A stretch of DNA of 64,000 nt, taken from positions 12,979 through 76,978 of the forward strand of contig CAYSSK010000004.1 in NCBI GenBank assembly GCA_964433645.1, in the 5' to 3' direction. The position numbers were made by a program, and so were the translations under genes. Origin of the DNA: Desulfofustis sp964433645 (lineage in GTDB: Bacteria; Desulfobacterota; Desulfobulbia; Desulfobulbales; Desulfocapsaceae). The notes below the pieces were generated by a model. That model had not been told where the DNA came from, made no database searches, and saw only the letters and a program-made list of their open reading frames with translations. Of this stretch, positions 27,422 through 36,321 are shown in pieces (position 1 is the first letter of the stretch; every line of letters begins with the position of its first letter).

Positions 27422-28099
27422 ATGTATATCGGCCGGATCATGCGTACCGATCTGATTACCGTCTCGCCCGAAGCGACCCTCGTTCAGGCGCGAAAACTGA
27501 TCGAGGAGAAAAAGATCGACCACCTGCTGGTGGTCAACGACAAGGGCAAACTGGTCGGCTTGCTGTCCGACCGCGACCTCAGGCAACACTGGGCATCACC
27601 GGCAATCTCTCTGAGCGCTCACGAACTGGGATACCTGCTCGACAAGATCCTGGTCAAGATGATCATGATCAAGACCATCGTCACCGTAACCCCGGAAACG
27701 ACTATCGAGCGGGCCGCCCTGATCATGCAGAGCAACAATATCAATTCTCTGCCGGTCATGGACAAGGGCGAGCTGGTCGGCATCATCACCAGCACCGACG
27801 TGATGCACGTCCTGCTCGAGGCCATCGGCATGAACGAGGAGTCGGTGCGCATCAGCGTCCTGGTCGAAGACCGCATCGGCACCATTGCCGAGGTCAGTGC
27901 CATTCTGCGGGATCTCGACATCAACATCCAGAGCCTGGTGACCTGGCCGTTGCGCAACCATCCGGGAATTCACCAGATGATCATCAGGCTTCCCGGTGAT
28001 GACGGCGCCCGCGCGGTGGCCGCCTTGAATCGCAATCGTTATAAAGTAATGACCCACTATATCAAGGACATGACCCCCTACCTCCCCAAACCCTCCTGA
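27422..28099 (+). CDS. CBS-domain pair plus ACT-domain protein
   Basis: A 225-residue cytoplasmic protein. Two CBS motifs form the first 140 residues (MYIGRIMRTDLITVSPEATL, LVVNDKGKLVGLLSDRDLR, then VTPETTIERAALIMQSNNIN, GELVGIITSTDVM). An ACT-type domain follows near 145 (RISVLVEDRIGTIAEVSAIL, INIQSLVTWP). CBS pairs bind adenine nucleotides and ACT domains bind amino acids, so it is a likely metabolic sensor. AGGAGG lies just before ATG 27422. It is transcribed away from iorA; the shared upstream region suggests joint regulation, as similar proteins are seen near ior operons. Confidence 0.85.
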   Translation: MYIGRIMRTDLITVSPEATLVQARKLIEEKKIDHLLVVNDKGKLVGLLSDRDLRQHWASPAISLSAHELGYLLDKILVKMIMIKTIVTVTPETTIERAALIMQSNNINSLPVMDKGELVGIITSTDVMHVLLEAIGMNEESVRISVLVEDRIGTIAEVSAILRDLDINIQSLVTWPLRNHPGIHQMIIRLPGDDGARAVAALNRNRYKVMTHYIKDMTPYLPKPS

Positions 28100-28312
28100 T
28101 CTTCTCCCCACCCGGGCAGCATCCCCGCCCGGCGGTCGGACCTGCCCGCCCGGACCTCATGGATGCTCTGTCCACGCCGACCGGTACCTCGGCAACGCTG
28201 TACCGGTGTGGCGCAGCACGGTAATGTCGCTCGCCACAAATCAACAAAATATGTTCCCTGCCGGTGCGAAAGTTGCATAAAAAGGGCAGAAAGGGGAACC
28301 GATATCCGCCTG

Positions 28313-28326
28313 CCACAATTGTGTGG
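28313..28326. promoter_or_regulatory. Palindrome CCACA-N4-TGTGG before the histidine kinase gene
   Basis: CCACA-ATTG-TGTGG is a perfect 5+5 inverted repeat. The same form recurs in the intergenic regions at 33.1 kb and, less perfectly, at 39.1 kb. Here it directly abuts a -10 hexamer, so binding would probably block this promoter (autorepression, inferred). Confidence 0.6.
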
Positions 28327-28332
28327 TATACT
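28324..28332 (+). promoter_or_regulatory. Extended -10 promoter of the kinase operon
   Basis: TGGTATACT is an extended -10 (TGn plus TATACT), 78 bases before the first ATG. No good -35 is seen, which is normal for extended -10 promoters. The palindrome at 28313-28326 overlaps it. Confidence 0.45.
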
Positions 28333-28361
28333 AGGCAAGCACCCCTATCACAACAGGGCAT

Positions 28362-28377
28362 GCCACGGTTTCGTGGC
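28362..28377. promoter_or_regulatory. Second palindrome before the kinase gene
   Basis: GCCACG-GTTT-CGTGGC is a perfect 6+6 inverted repeat with the same 4-base spacer as its neighbours, about 50 bases after the first palindrome and downstream of the putative transcription start. Confidence 0.45.
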
Positions 28378-28409
28378 TGAAACAGACCGGCACAGGGGGA
28401 ATACCGACG

Positions 28410-30455
28410 ATGTCCCCGGCAAGGATACAGCGGGCTGCTCACGGCAACCAGGTTATGATGCGCCGCACCAAGGTGCTGCGGGCCATCAACCGTTTGAGCA
28501 ACACCGATCTGACCAATCTGAGCCGCAGCGAAATATTGACCCGCTGCGGCGAGATCATGCTGCTCAACAGCGAGTTCTGCGGCGGCTGGGTCGGACGATA
28601 CGATGCCGAGGAAAAACAATTGGTGCCGCTCGTCTTCTTTCTGCCGCTGCTGCGACCGGACGGCAGCAGGGAGTTGTTCCGCAAACAGGTGCTGCTCGAA
28701 GAACCGATCGTTGCGCCGGCCCGGCAAGCCATCGAAAAACGCCGGCGGATCATCCTCAAAAACATCGATCCGCCGCTGCATATTCCGCTGCTGCCCGGTG
28801 AAATCTCGTTTCACTCGGCCGGTTGCTGGCCGCTGGCCCACCTCGATCAGGTGTATGGGACCATTACCGTCTATTCATCCGAGCACAACGGCTTCCCGAA
28901 ATCGGAACTCGATTTCCTCGACGGCACCGTCATCGATCTGTCCCTGGCCCTCTACGCCCACAATGTTTCCCTGCTGCTCCAGTACGAGCGTGATTTCAGC
29001 ACCGAGATCATCGATTCCATCCAGGCCTTGATGGTCTCGGTCACGCCCTGCGGCAAGATCCTGCGATTTAATACCGAAGCCGAGAGAATCAGCGGCTATC
29101 GCCAGCAGGAGGTGCTCGACCGCTACTGGGTCGACGTGCTTCTGTCTCCGGAAACCCGGATTCATTATCAAAATCTGTTTTCCGAGCTGCTGAAAAGCGA
29201 CCGCCGCAATCTCAGTTTTCGGGCGCCGCTGCTGACCAGGGACGGAACCCTGCGCACCATCGACTGGCACAGTTCGATCAAACCCGACATCGACCGGGGG
29301 ACCGTCGGCATGGTCCTCTTCGGCCTGGATATCACCGACCGGCTGGCGGCCGACCGCCTCTACGACAGTACCGTCGCCAAGTGGAAAAACATTTTTACCA
29401 CCATTCAGGACCCGGCTCTGATCGTCAGCCGCGACGGCGTCATTCTCGACGCCAACCATGCCACCTTGTCCGCCTCCCGCAAGAGCCGCGAAGAGGTTAT
29501 CGGCCAATCGGTCTGCGTTATCCTGCACGGCGGCCGCACACGCGAAAGCGTCTGCCCGCTGGAGACAATTGTTAAAAGCGGCAAGAGCCGCATTCTGCAT
29601 ACCGAACTCAACGGCCTGCACGGCGACTATCTGCTCACCATCAGTCCGTGCCCGAACACCTCGGTCAACGAAAAGATGACCCTGCTCGTCGCCCGCGACA
29701 TGACCGAGGAAGAGCGCCATAAGGCAGAGGCGATCAGGGCGGCGCAACTCGCCTCCCTTGGCGAACTGGCCGCCGGCGTCGCCCACGAAATCAACAACCC
29801 GATCAACGGCATCCTCAACTATGCCCAGATGCTGCGCGATCTCTCCCTGGATGGCCAAGGCGAACAGATAGCCGGCCGAATCATCGATCAGAGCAAACGA
29901 ATCGCCGGTATCGTCAAGAATCTGCTCGATTTCTCCCGGCCAAAAGTCGAGGAGCCGGAGCCGGTCAACTGCCGGGACCTGCTGCACGACTGCATCGAGT
30001 TGGTCAAGCACCAGCTGCAAAAAGATGATATCCGCCTTGCATTCGAATTCGACATCCCGCTGCCGCTGATCTATTGCAACGCATCCCAGGTGCAGCAGGT
30101 GTTTCTCAACATCATCAGCAACAGCAGATACGCCCTTAACCAACGATACGGCACAAAACACCAGAACAAGAAAATCATCTTCAAGGGAACGATGACTCAC
30201 CATGGCCGGACGCCCTACGTCCGAACAACCATCACGGATTTCGGCTCCGGTATCGAACACCGGCTGATCGATCGGGTCCTTGAACCGTTTTTCTCAACCA
30301 AACCGGATGGCCAGGGCACCGGCCTCGGCCTGAGCATCAGCTACGGACTGATCAGGGACAACGGCGGTTATCTGCACATCAAGAGCCGCTACGGCTCGCA
30401 CACGTCGATTCAGGTCGATCTGCCGGTGGTTGCCGGCGAAGGAGGAACGCTATGA
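28410..30455 (+). CDS. PAS-domain sensor histidine kinase
   Basis: A 681-residue cytoplasmic-looking kinase. The first 190 residues form a GAF-like region (EILTRCGEIMLLNSEFCGGW). Two PAS domains follow at about 200-315 and 325-440. The dimerisation/phosphoacceptor helix is GVAHEINNPINGILNYAQML with the histidine near 459, and the ATP-binding part has FLNIISNSRYALNQRYG, DFGSGIEHR and GQGTGLGLSISYGLI near 636. No membrane segment is seen. The next gene, a membrane PAS protein, overlaps its stop by ATGA, and the sigma-54 response regulator follows, so these three likely form one signal pathway. The start could also be ATG 28455. The signal is unknown; the regulated genes suggest redox or respiratory state. 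Confidence 0.9.
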   Translation: MSPARIQRAAHGNQVMMRRTKVLRAINRLSNTDLTNLSRSEILTRCGEIMLLNSEFCGGWVGRYDAEEKQLVPLVFFLPLLRPDGSRELFRKQVLLEEPIVAPARQAIEKRRRIILKNIDPPLHIPLLPGEISFHSAGCWPLAHLDQVYGTITVYSSEHNGFPKSELDFLDGTVIDLSLALYAHNVSLLLQYERDFSTEIIDSIQALMVSVTPCGKILRFNTEAERISGYRQQEVLDRYWVDVLLSPETRIHYQNLFSELLKSDRRNLSFRAPLLTRDGTLRTIDWHSSIKPDIDRGTVGMVLFGLDITDRLAADRLYDSTVAKWKNIFTTIQDPALIVSRDGVILDANHATLSASRKSREEVIGQSVCVILHGGRTRESVCPLETIVKSGKSRILHTELNGLHGDYLLTISPCPNTSVNEKMTLLVARDMTEEERHKAEAIRAAQLASLGELAAGVAHEINNPINGILNYAQMLRDLSLDGQGEQIAGRIIDQSKRIAGIVKNLLDFSRPKVEEPEPVNCRDLLHDCIELVKHQLQKDDIRLAFEFDIPLPLIYCNASQVQQVFLNIISNSRYALNQRYGTKHQNKKIIFKGTMTHHGRTPYVRTTITDFGSGIEHRLIDRVLEPFFSTKPDGQGTGLGLSISYGLIRDNGGYLHIKSRYGSHTSIQVDLPVVAGEGGTL

Positions 30456-31195
30456 TACGTTACCATCGAAACACCGTTCTGGTCGGGCTCGTCCTCGGCG
30501 TTTACACACTTTTACTGGTAACCCCCGCCTACCTTGTCCGGGGAAGCGGTGATCTCCCGGAAAACACCCTGATCGGTCCCGCCGCCGCGACGATAGCCCT
30601 GTTCTGCGCGACGCTGCTCGCGCTGCTGTCGATCATCTCCTCGCTGCGCAAGCGGATCGAGACCGTCCAGGCAGAGTTGAGCCGACGGGAGGCGGAGCTC
30701 TCCGACATCCGCTTCAACCTGGAAAAGACCATCGAGAAACGCACGTTTGAAATCTCCGTGGTCAACGCCTCGCTCAACAGGGAGATTGCCGAGAGGCTGC
30801 AGGCCGAAACGCGGAGCAAGGAATTGCAGAAACAAATGGAGTTGATTCTCAATTCGGCCGGCGAGGGTATTTTCGGCCTTGATACCGACGGCAAGCTGAC
30901 TTTCGTCAATACCGCCGCCGCGCTGATGCTCGGCTGGCAGCGGAAAGAAATGATCGGCAGGAACCATCATGAACTGGTCCACCACAGCCATGCCGACGGC
31001 AGTCCGCATGATCCGGAAGAATGTCCGATCCGCCAGGCATTTCAGGACGGCATCGTCCATTTCAGTTCCGATGACGTGTTCTGGACCAAGGACGGCACCT
31101 GTTTTCCGGTCGAATATGTCAGTACGCCGATCATCGAGCATTCGATGATCAAAGGGGCCGTGGTCGTTTTCCGCGACCAGAGCACCTTCTCTTGA
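30452..31195 (+). CDS. Membrane-anchored PAS-domain protein
   Basis: A 247-residue protein with two membrane segments at about 8-28 and 42-64 (VLVGLVLGVYTLLLVTPAYL and AATIALFCATLLALLSIISS). A coiled coil follows at about 66-130 (rich in R, E and L), then one PAS domain (LNSAGEGIFGLDTDGKLTFV, AAALMLGWQRKEMIGRNHHE). There is no kinase domain, so it probably passes an input to the kinase upstream or to the response regulator downstream. Its ATG overlaps the kinase stop in ATGA. Confidence 0.8.
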   Translation: MIRYHRNTVLVGLVLGVYTLLLVTPAYLVRGSGDLPENTLIGPAAATIALFCATLLALLSIISSLRKRIETVQAELSRREAELSDIRFNLEKTIEKRTFEISVVNASLNREIAERLQAETRSKELQKQMELILNSAGEGIFGLDTDGKLTFVNTAAALMLGWQRKEMIGRNHHELVHHSHADGSPHDPEECPIRQAFQDGIVHFSSDDVFWTKDGTCFPVEYVSTPIIEHSMIKGAVVVFRDQSTFS

Positions 31196-31265
31196 CCGGC
31201 AGCAAGGCCCGCTCCGCGAATTCGGCACGATCCGGCCGCCGGAAACGAGGCAAGGAGGAACAAAC

Positions 31266-33101
31266 ATGACGGAAAAACACGACGGAACGGGAGCGATTCT
31301 GGTGGTCGATGATGAGGCCAGCCTCCGGGAGACCTTTCATTTCTTTCTGTCCCGGGAAGGATACGACCCGGTCCTGACCGCGGCCGACTTCGACCAGGCC
31401 TTTGCGACACTCTCTTCCACGCCGGTCGACCTGGTTATCTCCGATATCGTGCTGCGTGACGCATCCGGCATCGAACTCCTGAAGAAGGCGCGGCAAAACG
31501 GCATCGACAGCCCCTTTATCATCATCACCGGTTACCCGGACGTCGACACCGCCGCCGAGGCCGTACGCTACGGCGCCTTCGACTATATCGTCAAGCCCGT
31601 CGACAAGGATGCGCTGCTGCGTTCGGTGCGGCTCGTCCTTCGACAGCGCCACCTGGAGCGATTGAAGGTCCGGGCGGAAGAGGAGCGAGAGCGCTACCGG
31701 CTGCTGCTCGACACGGTTTTCAGAAGCGTCGCCGATGCCATCGTCATCGTCGATGACCAACTGAATATCATCAACCTCAACGCCGCCGCTCGCCAACTGT
31801 TTGCCGACCTGCTGCCCGGCTTCGAGGAAGGAGCGAACCTCAATTCCTCCATCCGCTCCAGTGAATTTTCGACACTGCGCACCGACCTGCTGCGTGTCCT
31901 GCAGACCGGTGAGGACGTCGTCGAACATCGTTTCGAATGCAACACCATCGACAACAAACCGAAAATCTTGAGCATCTGCACGTCACCGTTTGCCGAGGGC
32001 GGGGCGCAGCATCATGGCGCCGTCATCGTCATTCGTGACATGTCCGTCTGCGGCGAGCAGCAGCGCAGCCGCCGGAGCAGCTTCCACCGGTTCCTCGGCA
32101 GCAGCGATGTGATGCAGGCAGTCTACACGATGATCGAAAACGTCGGCCGGGTCGACACCACGGTCCTGATCACCGGCGAATCGGGAACCGGCAAGGAACT
32201 GGCGGCCGAAGCCCTGCACCTTGAATCCAGCCGGCGCACCATGCCGCTGATCAAGGTGGACTGCACGGCCATCCCGGAAAATCTGCTGGAAAGCGAACTG
32301 TTCGGCCACAAAAAAGGCTCGTTCACCGGAGCCGACAAGGACCGGCGCGGCCTGATCATGCAGGCCGACGGCGGCACCTTGTTTCTCGATGAGATCGGCG
32401 AGATCTCGGCGATGACCCAGCTCCGTCTGCTGCGCTTTCTGCAGGAACGGACCTTCTACCCGGTGGGCAGCGACACGCCGATGACCGTCGACACCAGGGT
32501 GATTACCGCAACCAACGTGGATCTGCGGGAAAAGGTGCAGCAGGGAACCTTTCGTGAAGACCTCTACTTCCGCCTTCGCGTTATCGATATCCACCTGCCG
32601 CCGCTGCGGAAACGAAACGGCGACATTTTGTTGCTGGCCGGCCATTTCGTCAAGAAATTCTCGGAAAAGCTGCATAAACCGATCAACGGCCTGTCCGATA
32701 ACGCCTTCAAAGTGTTGACCAGCCATCACTGGCCGGGCAACGTCCGCGAACTGGAACACCTGATCGAACGGGCGGTGGTCCTCTGCCAGGGCGTCACCAT
32801 CACCATCAAGGACCTGCCGCAGGACCTTGCGGAACCGGATGATCACAGCGACATGACACCCTCTTTTGATACAACGCCCCGTTTTGACACGGCAACCCGT
32901 TTGACAAAGCATGAGGCCCCGCCAACGGACGATCAGGCCGCCGACAAACTCGGTTCAGCCGCCCTGCGGATCCTCGGCACGCTCAACAAGTGCGGCGGCA
33001 ACAAGGCCAAGGCCGCCCGGCTGCTCGGCATCGACCGTTCGACACTGTATCGCAAGATCAAGGAATACGATATCGATCTCTCGACATTCTCCCTCGAATA
33101 A
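31266..33101 (+). CDS. Sigma-54-dependent response regulator (receiver-PAS-AAA-Fis)
   Basis: A 611-residue enhancer-binding protein. The receiver domain (ILVVDDEASLRETFHFFLSR) has its phosphoacceptor aspartate in LVISDIVL near residue 59. A PAS domain lies at about 145-260. The sigma-54 activation domain has Walker A GESGTGKE near 303, the sigma-54 contact loop ELFGHKKGSFTGA near 345-357 (GAFTGA with Ser at position 2, a common variant), and Walker B GGTLFLDEIGE. A Thr/Asp-rich linker precedes the C-terminal Fis-type helix-turn-helix KAKAARLLGIDRSTLYRKIK. A GGAGG-like sequence (AAGGAGGAA) precedes ATG. The palindromes in this region are its probable targets. Confidence 0.93.
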   Translation: MTEKHDGTGAILVVDDEASLRETFHFFLSREGYDPVLTAADFDQAFATLSSTPVDLVISDIVLRDASGIELLKKARQNGIDSPFIIITGYPDVDTAAEAVRYGAFDYIVKPVDKDALLRSVRLVLRQRHLERLKVRAEEERERYRLLLDTVFRSVADAIVIVDDQLNIINLNAAARQLFADLLPGFEEGANLNSSIRSSEFSTLRTDLLRVLQTGEDVVEHRFECNTIDNKPKILSICTSPFAEGGAQHHGAVIVIRDMSVCGEQQRSRRSSFHRFLGSSDVMQAVYTMIENVGRVDTTVLITGESGTGKELAAEALHLESSRRTMPLIKVDCTAIPENLLESELFGHKKGSFTGADKDRRGLIMQADGGTLFLDEIGEISAMTQLRLLRFLQERTFYPVGSDTPMTVDTRVITATNVDLREKVQQGTFREDLYFRLRVIDIHLPPLRKRNGDILLLAGHFVKKFSEKLHKPINGLSDNAFKVLTSHHWPGNVRELEHLIERAVVLCQGVTITIKDLPQDLAEPDDHSDMTPSFDTTPRFDTATRLTKHEAPPTDDQAADKLGSAALRILGTLNKCGGNKAKAARLLGIDRSTLYRKIKEYDIDLSTFSLE

Positions 33102-33123
33102 CCGTCCACGACAACACTCGTTG

Positions 33124-33172
33124 CAACACTTCTGTTGCCACACTTCTGTGGTTTCCTGCCACACAAGTGTGG
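33124..33172. promoter_or_regulatory. Three tandem palindromes, candidate enhancer for the sigma-54 regulator
   Basis: Within 49 bases lie CAACA-CTTC-TGTTG (33124-33137), CCACA-CTTC-TGTGG (33138-33151) and CCACA-CAAG-TGTGG (33159-33172). All have 5-base arms and a 4-base spacer. Sites 1 and 2 are back to back, and site 3 is 21 bases on. They sit just after the regulator gene, about 340 bases upstream of a -24/-12 element, the normal distance range for an enhancer acting by DNA looping. Confidence 0.7.
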
Positions 33173-33219
33173 CCCGATCGCCAGTTCCATCTCTTTTTTC
33201 TTAATATATGAAAATCGGC

Positions 33220-33241
33220 GGGACAGGTTTTAACCTGTCCC
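33220..33241. repeat. Dispersed palindrome, copy 1
   Basis: Arms GGGACAGGTT and AACCTGTCCC around TT. An identical 22-base copy lies at 41997-42018. Both copies are intergenic. It is not followed by a T tract, so it is not a classical terminator; it may be a REP-type element. Confidence 0.65.
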
Positions 33242-33508
33242 CCGCTCACTTTCACTAACCGGATCTTCCAACCACGGCGCCGATTTTCATCGTTCGTTGT
33301 GACCTTCGGTCATGGACGTTATATGAAAATCATCTCCCCGGGCTGGTTGATTCTCTCGGAGGCTGCCTCGCGACAGCCCGGCTGGCCGGAGAATCAGGCC
33401 CGAAGGGTGGCGGACAACCTCACCGCCCGGCCACGCAGCACCCGTCAGATCGCAACCCGTCATGCGGCGGACAAAAACAAGCGTGAAATACGGCTGCTCC
33501 CGCCACTC

Positions 33509-33524
33509 CGGCATCCAATATGCA
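33509..33524 (+). promoter_or_regulatory. Candidate sigma-54 (-24/-12) promoter
   Basis: CGGCATCCAATATGCA matches the TGGCAY-N7-TGCA pattern with GG and GC separated correctly (10 bases between). A start would fall near 33536, about 44 bases before ATG 33580. Three palindromes lie upstream in the same intergenic region. Confidence 0.55.
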
Positions 33525-33579
33525 CAGCCAGAGATAAAGCTGCCGAGTCTTTAACGGCCGGAAACGATGGAGGGACCCG

Positions 33580-34494
33580 ATGCCACAGGCTCCACCCCTG
33601 CCTGACGACCAGAACCGGTGGTCGGCTCTGCTGCGGGACGAAACATGGTGCACCCACTATCTCTTCCTGCTTCGCTGGCCGCAGGATTTCATCTGTCCCG
33701 CCTGCGGCCGCAGCGGCGGCCGCAGGCCGCCGGCAACACGGATTACCTGCCGGAATTGCGGCAAAACCACATCAATTACCACCGGCACCCTGTTGCACGG
33801 CACCAAGAAGCCGCTTTCCTTCTGGCTCCAGGCCTTCTGGTGGCTCAGCTCGCTGCCGCAGCAGCTGACCGGTAAGACGCTGCAGCGACATATGGGCCTG
33901 AAGAGCTACCAAACGGCCTGGAGCTGGCTGAAGACCCTGAGGCGAGCGATGAAGAATGCAGACCGACAGCGGTGTTCGGGGACGATCGAACTGGACTGCG
34001 GCTTTGTCGATTTCGGCAGTGACGAAGCACACGGGCGCTACCTGCTGGCCGCAATCGAGGTGGAGCCGAAACACCGGCTGCCCGGCCGACTCCACTTGGC
34101 CCACTGCGCGATCCCGACAGAATCGCTGCTTGTCGCGTTCATTGAAAACACCACCGATCCCGGCAGCACCATCCTGGCCCCCGACCGGCGGCTCTTTTGT
34201 TTACAGAACCGGCCGGATCGTCTCTATCTCGTCGAAACCGGCTGCAACGACCAGGAACGTGCCCGAGAAGCGATCAACCGCTGTTGCACGGGCTTTCGTG
34301 AGCAGCAGGGTCCGAAGTGTTCGCCGGCCCGTCTCCAGGAACATCTCGACGAGTTCTGCTTCAGAAATAACAGCGCTCTGCTGGCCGACCGACGCCTGAT
34401 ATTCGACCGCCTCATCGAGGCCATGCTGCTGCACAATGGCCGCAACCGCCGACCGAGAATCGGCGAGCCGCACCCTGCCGGAGGTCTGCCATGA
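33580..34494 (+). CDS. IS1595/ISXO2-like transposase-family protein, probably domesticated
   Basis: A 304-residue protein. Its N-terminus has a zinc ribbon with two Cys pairs (CPACGRSGG and CRNCGK near 35-60) followed by SITTGTLLHGTKKPLSFWLQ AFWW-type residues, exactly the plan of IS1595-family transposases. The DDE part is short and diverged: GTIELDCGFVDF replaces the usual VEVDET motif (D kept, E lost), GSTILAPDRRLF may hold the second D, and HLDEFCFRNN the last acidic residue. No terminal inverted repeats are visible. ATG is preceded by GGAGGG, and its stop overlaps the ftsH-like start in ATGA. Location behind a sigma-54 promoter and coupling to ftsH argue that it is a resident gene, for example a DNA-binding accessory protein, rather than a mobile IS. 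Function unknown. Confidence 0.65.
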   Translation: MPQAPPLPDDQNRWSALLRDETWCTHYLFLLRWPQDFICPACGRSGGRRPPATRITCRNCGKTTSITTGTLLHGTKKPLSFWLQAFWWLSSLPQQLTGKTLQRHMGLKSYQTAWSWLKTLRRAMKNADRQRCSGTIELDCGFVDFGSDEAHGRYLLAAIEVEPKHRLPGRLHLAHCAIPTESLLVAFIENTTDPGSTILAPDRRLFCLQNRPDRLYLVETGCNDQERAREAINRCCTGFREQQGPKCSPARLQEHLDEFCFRNNSALLADRRLIFDRLIEAMLLHNGRNRRPRIGEPHPAGGLP

Positions 34495-36308
34495 ATATTC
34501 CGGTACGCGTTCTGCTGGCTCTGATCCTGACAGCTATTCTTATTTTTATCGGTTTCAATATCTATCATATCAGCACCCGCCTGCCGGAACGCTCCTACAG
34601 CGCCTTTCTCGACGACCTGGAACGGGGTGAAATCAACGAAGTAACCATCAAGGACGGGGTGATCACCGGCACCGATCGGCAGCAACGTCAATTCACCACC
34701 TATTCGCCCGATATCTCCTCGCTGATGCCCCTGCTGCGCCGACACCAGGTGGACATAACCACTAAAGCGGCATCCCGGGGCAGCGCCTTCATCAGGGAGC
34801 TGTTGCTGGTGCTGCTCATTCTCGGCGGTTGGATGATTCTGAGCCGCAAGCGAAACAACCAGTCATTGCAGTTTGCCCGCAACAAAACCTACCAGCGGAA
34901 TCTCAGCAACCCGACTCGGGTCTCGTTCGATGATGTGGCCGGGATCTCCGAGGCCCGGGAGGAACTCAAAGAGATCACCGCTTTTCTCAAAGAGCCGGAA
35001 AAATTCGGCGCCCTTGGCGGCCGTATCCCGAAGGGCGTGCTGCTCCAGGGGCCGCCGGGAACCGGCAAGACGTTGTTGGCCAAAGCCATTGCCGGCGAGG
35101 CCTCGGTACCCTTTTATTCCCTCGGCGGTTCCGATTTCGTCGAAATGTTCGCCGGGCTCGGCGCCTCCCGGGTTCGCGATCTGTTCGCCGAAGCCAAAAA
35201 GAATGCCCCGTGCATCATTTTCATCGACGAAATCGACGCCATCGGCGGCAGGCGAGCCGGCCAATCCCGGGGCGGGTCCAACGACGAACGGGAGCAGACC
35301 TTAAACGCGCTGCTCGTCGAGATGGACGGCTTCACCTCCCATGAGACGGTGATCGTCGTCGCCGCCACCAACCGTCCCGATATTCTCGATTCGGCCCTGC
35401 TCCGGCCGGGGCGATTCGATCGACGCATCACTCTGACCCTGCCCGACATCCGGGGACGAGAAAAGATCCTCGCGGTTCACAGCCGCAAGGTCGCCGTCGG
35501 CGGCACTGTCGATTTTGCCGCGGTGGCCAAGGGAACACCGGGTTTCAGCGGGGCGGAAATCGCCAATCTGGTCAACGAGGCGGCTCTGCTTGCCGCGCGC
35601 AAGGGAAAGTCGCTGATCGACCTGAGCGATTTCGAAGAGGCCAAGGACAAGATCATCATGGGGCTGGAGCGGAAGAGCGCTGTGATCAGCGAAAAGGCCC
35701 GGCGACTCACGGCCTATCATGAAGCCGGTCACGCGGTCCTTGCCGCCCTGCTACCAGAGACCGATCCGTTGCACAAAATCACCATTATCCCGCGCGGCCA
35801 GGCACTTGGCCTGACCCAGCAACTGCCGTTCGACGAGCACCTCACCTATTCCCGGGAATACCTGATCAACAAGATCAAGATCCTGCTCGGCGGCCGGCTG
35901 GCAGAAGAGATCATTTTCGGCACCCTGACCACCGGCGCGAGCAACGACCTCCAGTCGATCAGCCGGATCGCCTATCGCCTGGTCTGCACCTTCGGCATGA
36001 GCAGCCATATCGGCCCGCTGGCCTGCAGCGACCTGGCCGACCAGATAACCGGCGACCCGGGCGACATCAACTGGCAGCGTAGCGAGGAGACCCGGCGGGA
36101 GATCGATATGGAAATCAGAAATATCATCCTCTCCTGCTACCAGAGCGCCAAGGAGGTGCTCAACGACAACAGCGATTTCCTGCATATGCTCGCCGAAGCA
36201 TTGCTGGTCAATGAAACACTGGACAGCGAAGAGGTGGACATCATCCACCGCTGCTACCTCAATGAGCATGAGCAACATCACAAGAAATGGGACATCGTGC
36301 CCAGCTAG
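34491..36308 (+). CDS. ftsH: FtsH-type ATP-dependent membrane zinc metalloprotease
   Basis: A 605-residue AAA protease that degrades membrane and some soluble proteins. Two membrane segments bracket a short periplasmic domain (about 6-26 and 104-122). The AAA domain has Walker A GPPGTGKT near 187, IIFIDEIDAIGGRRAG, and the arginine-finger region RPGRFDRRI. The zinc site is HEAGHAV near 410, and the third ligand region GASNDLQ lies near 487. Length and order are normal except for a short, non-glutamine-rich C-terminal tail. It may be an extra copy, specialised for quality control of the redox complex encoded directly downstream; this is inference from position. The start overlaps the preceding gene by four bases. 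Confidence 0.9.
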   Translation: MNIPVRVLLALILTAILIFIGFNIYHISTRLPERSYSAFLDDLERGEINEVTIKDGVITGTDRQQRQFTTYSPDISSLMPLLRRHQVDITTKAASRGSAFIRELLLVLLILGGWMILSRKRNNQSLQFARNKTYQRNLSNPTRVSFDDVAGISEAREELKEITAFLKEPEKFGALGGRIPKGVLLQGPPGTGKTLLAKAIAGEASVPFYSLGGSDFVEMFAGLGASRVRDLFAEAKKNAPCIIFIDEIDAIGGRRAGQSRGGSNDEREQTLNALLVEMDGFTSHETVIVVAATNRPDILDSALLRPGRFDRRITLTLPDIRGREKILAVHSRKVAVGGTVDFAAVAKGTPGFSGAEIANLVNEAALLAARKGKSLIDLSDFEEAKDKIIMGLERKSAVISEKARRLTAYHEAGHAVLAALLPETDPLHKITIIPRGQALGLTQQLPFDEHLTYSREYLINKIKILLGGRLAEEIIFGTLTTGASNDLQSISRIAYRLVCTFGMSSHIGPLACSDLADQITGDPGDINWQRSEETRREIDMEIRNIILSCYQSAKEVLNDNSDFLHMLAEALLVNETLDSEEVDIIHRCYLNEHEQHHKKWDIVPS

Positions 36309-36321
36309 CGAGGAGTCTGCC

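Noticed and set aside
33110..33180. CRISPR-like repeats
   Set aside because: The repeated units are 14-base palindromes with no regular spacers, so they fit protein-binding sites and not a CRISPR array. No array was seen elsewhere in the window.
33299..33868. 189-codon plus-strand frame ahead of the IS1595-like gene
   Set aside because: It overlaps the start of the IS1595-like gene out of frame, contains the sigma-54 promoter candidate and has Arg/Pro-rich random-looking composition.
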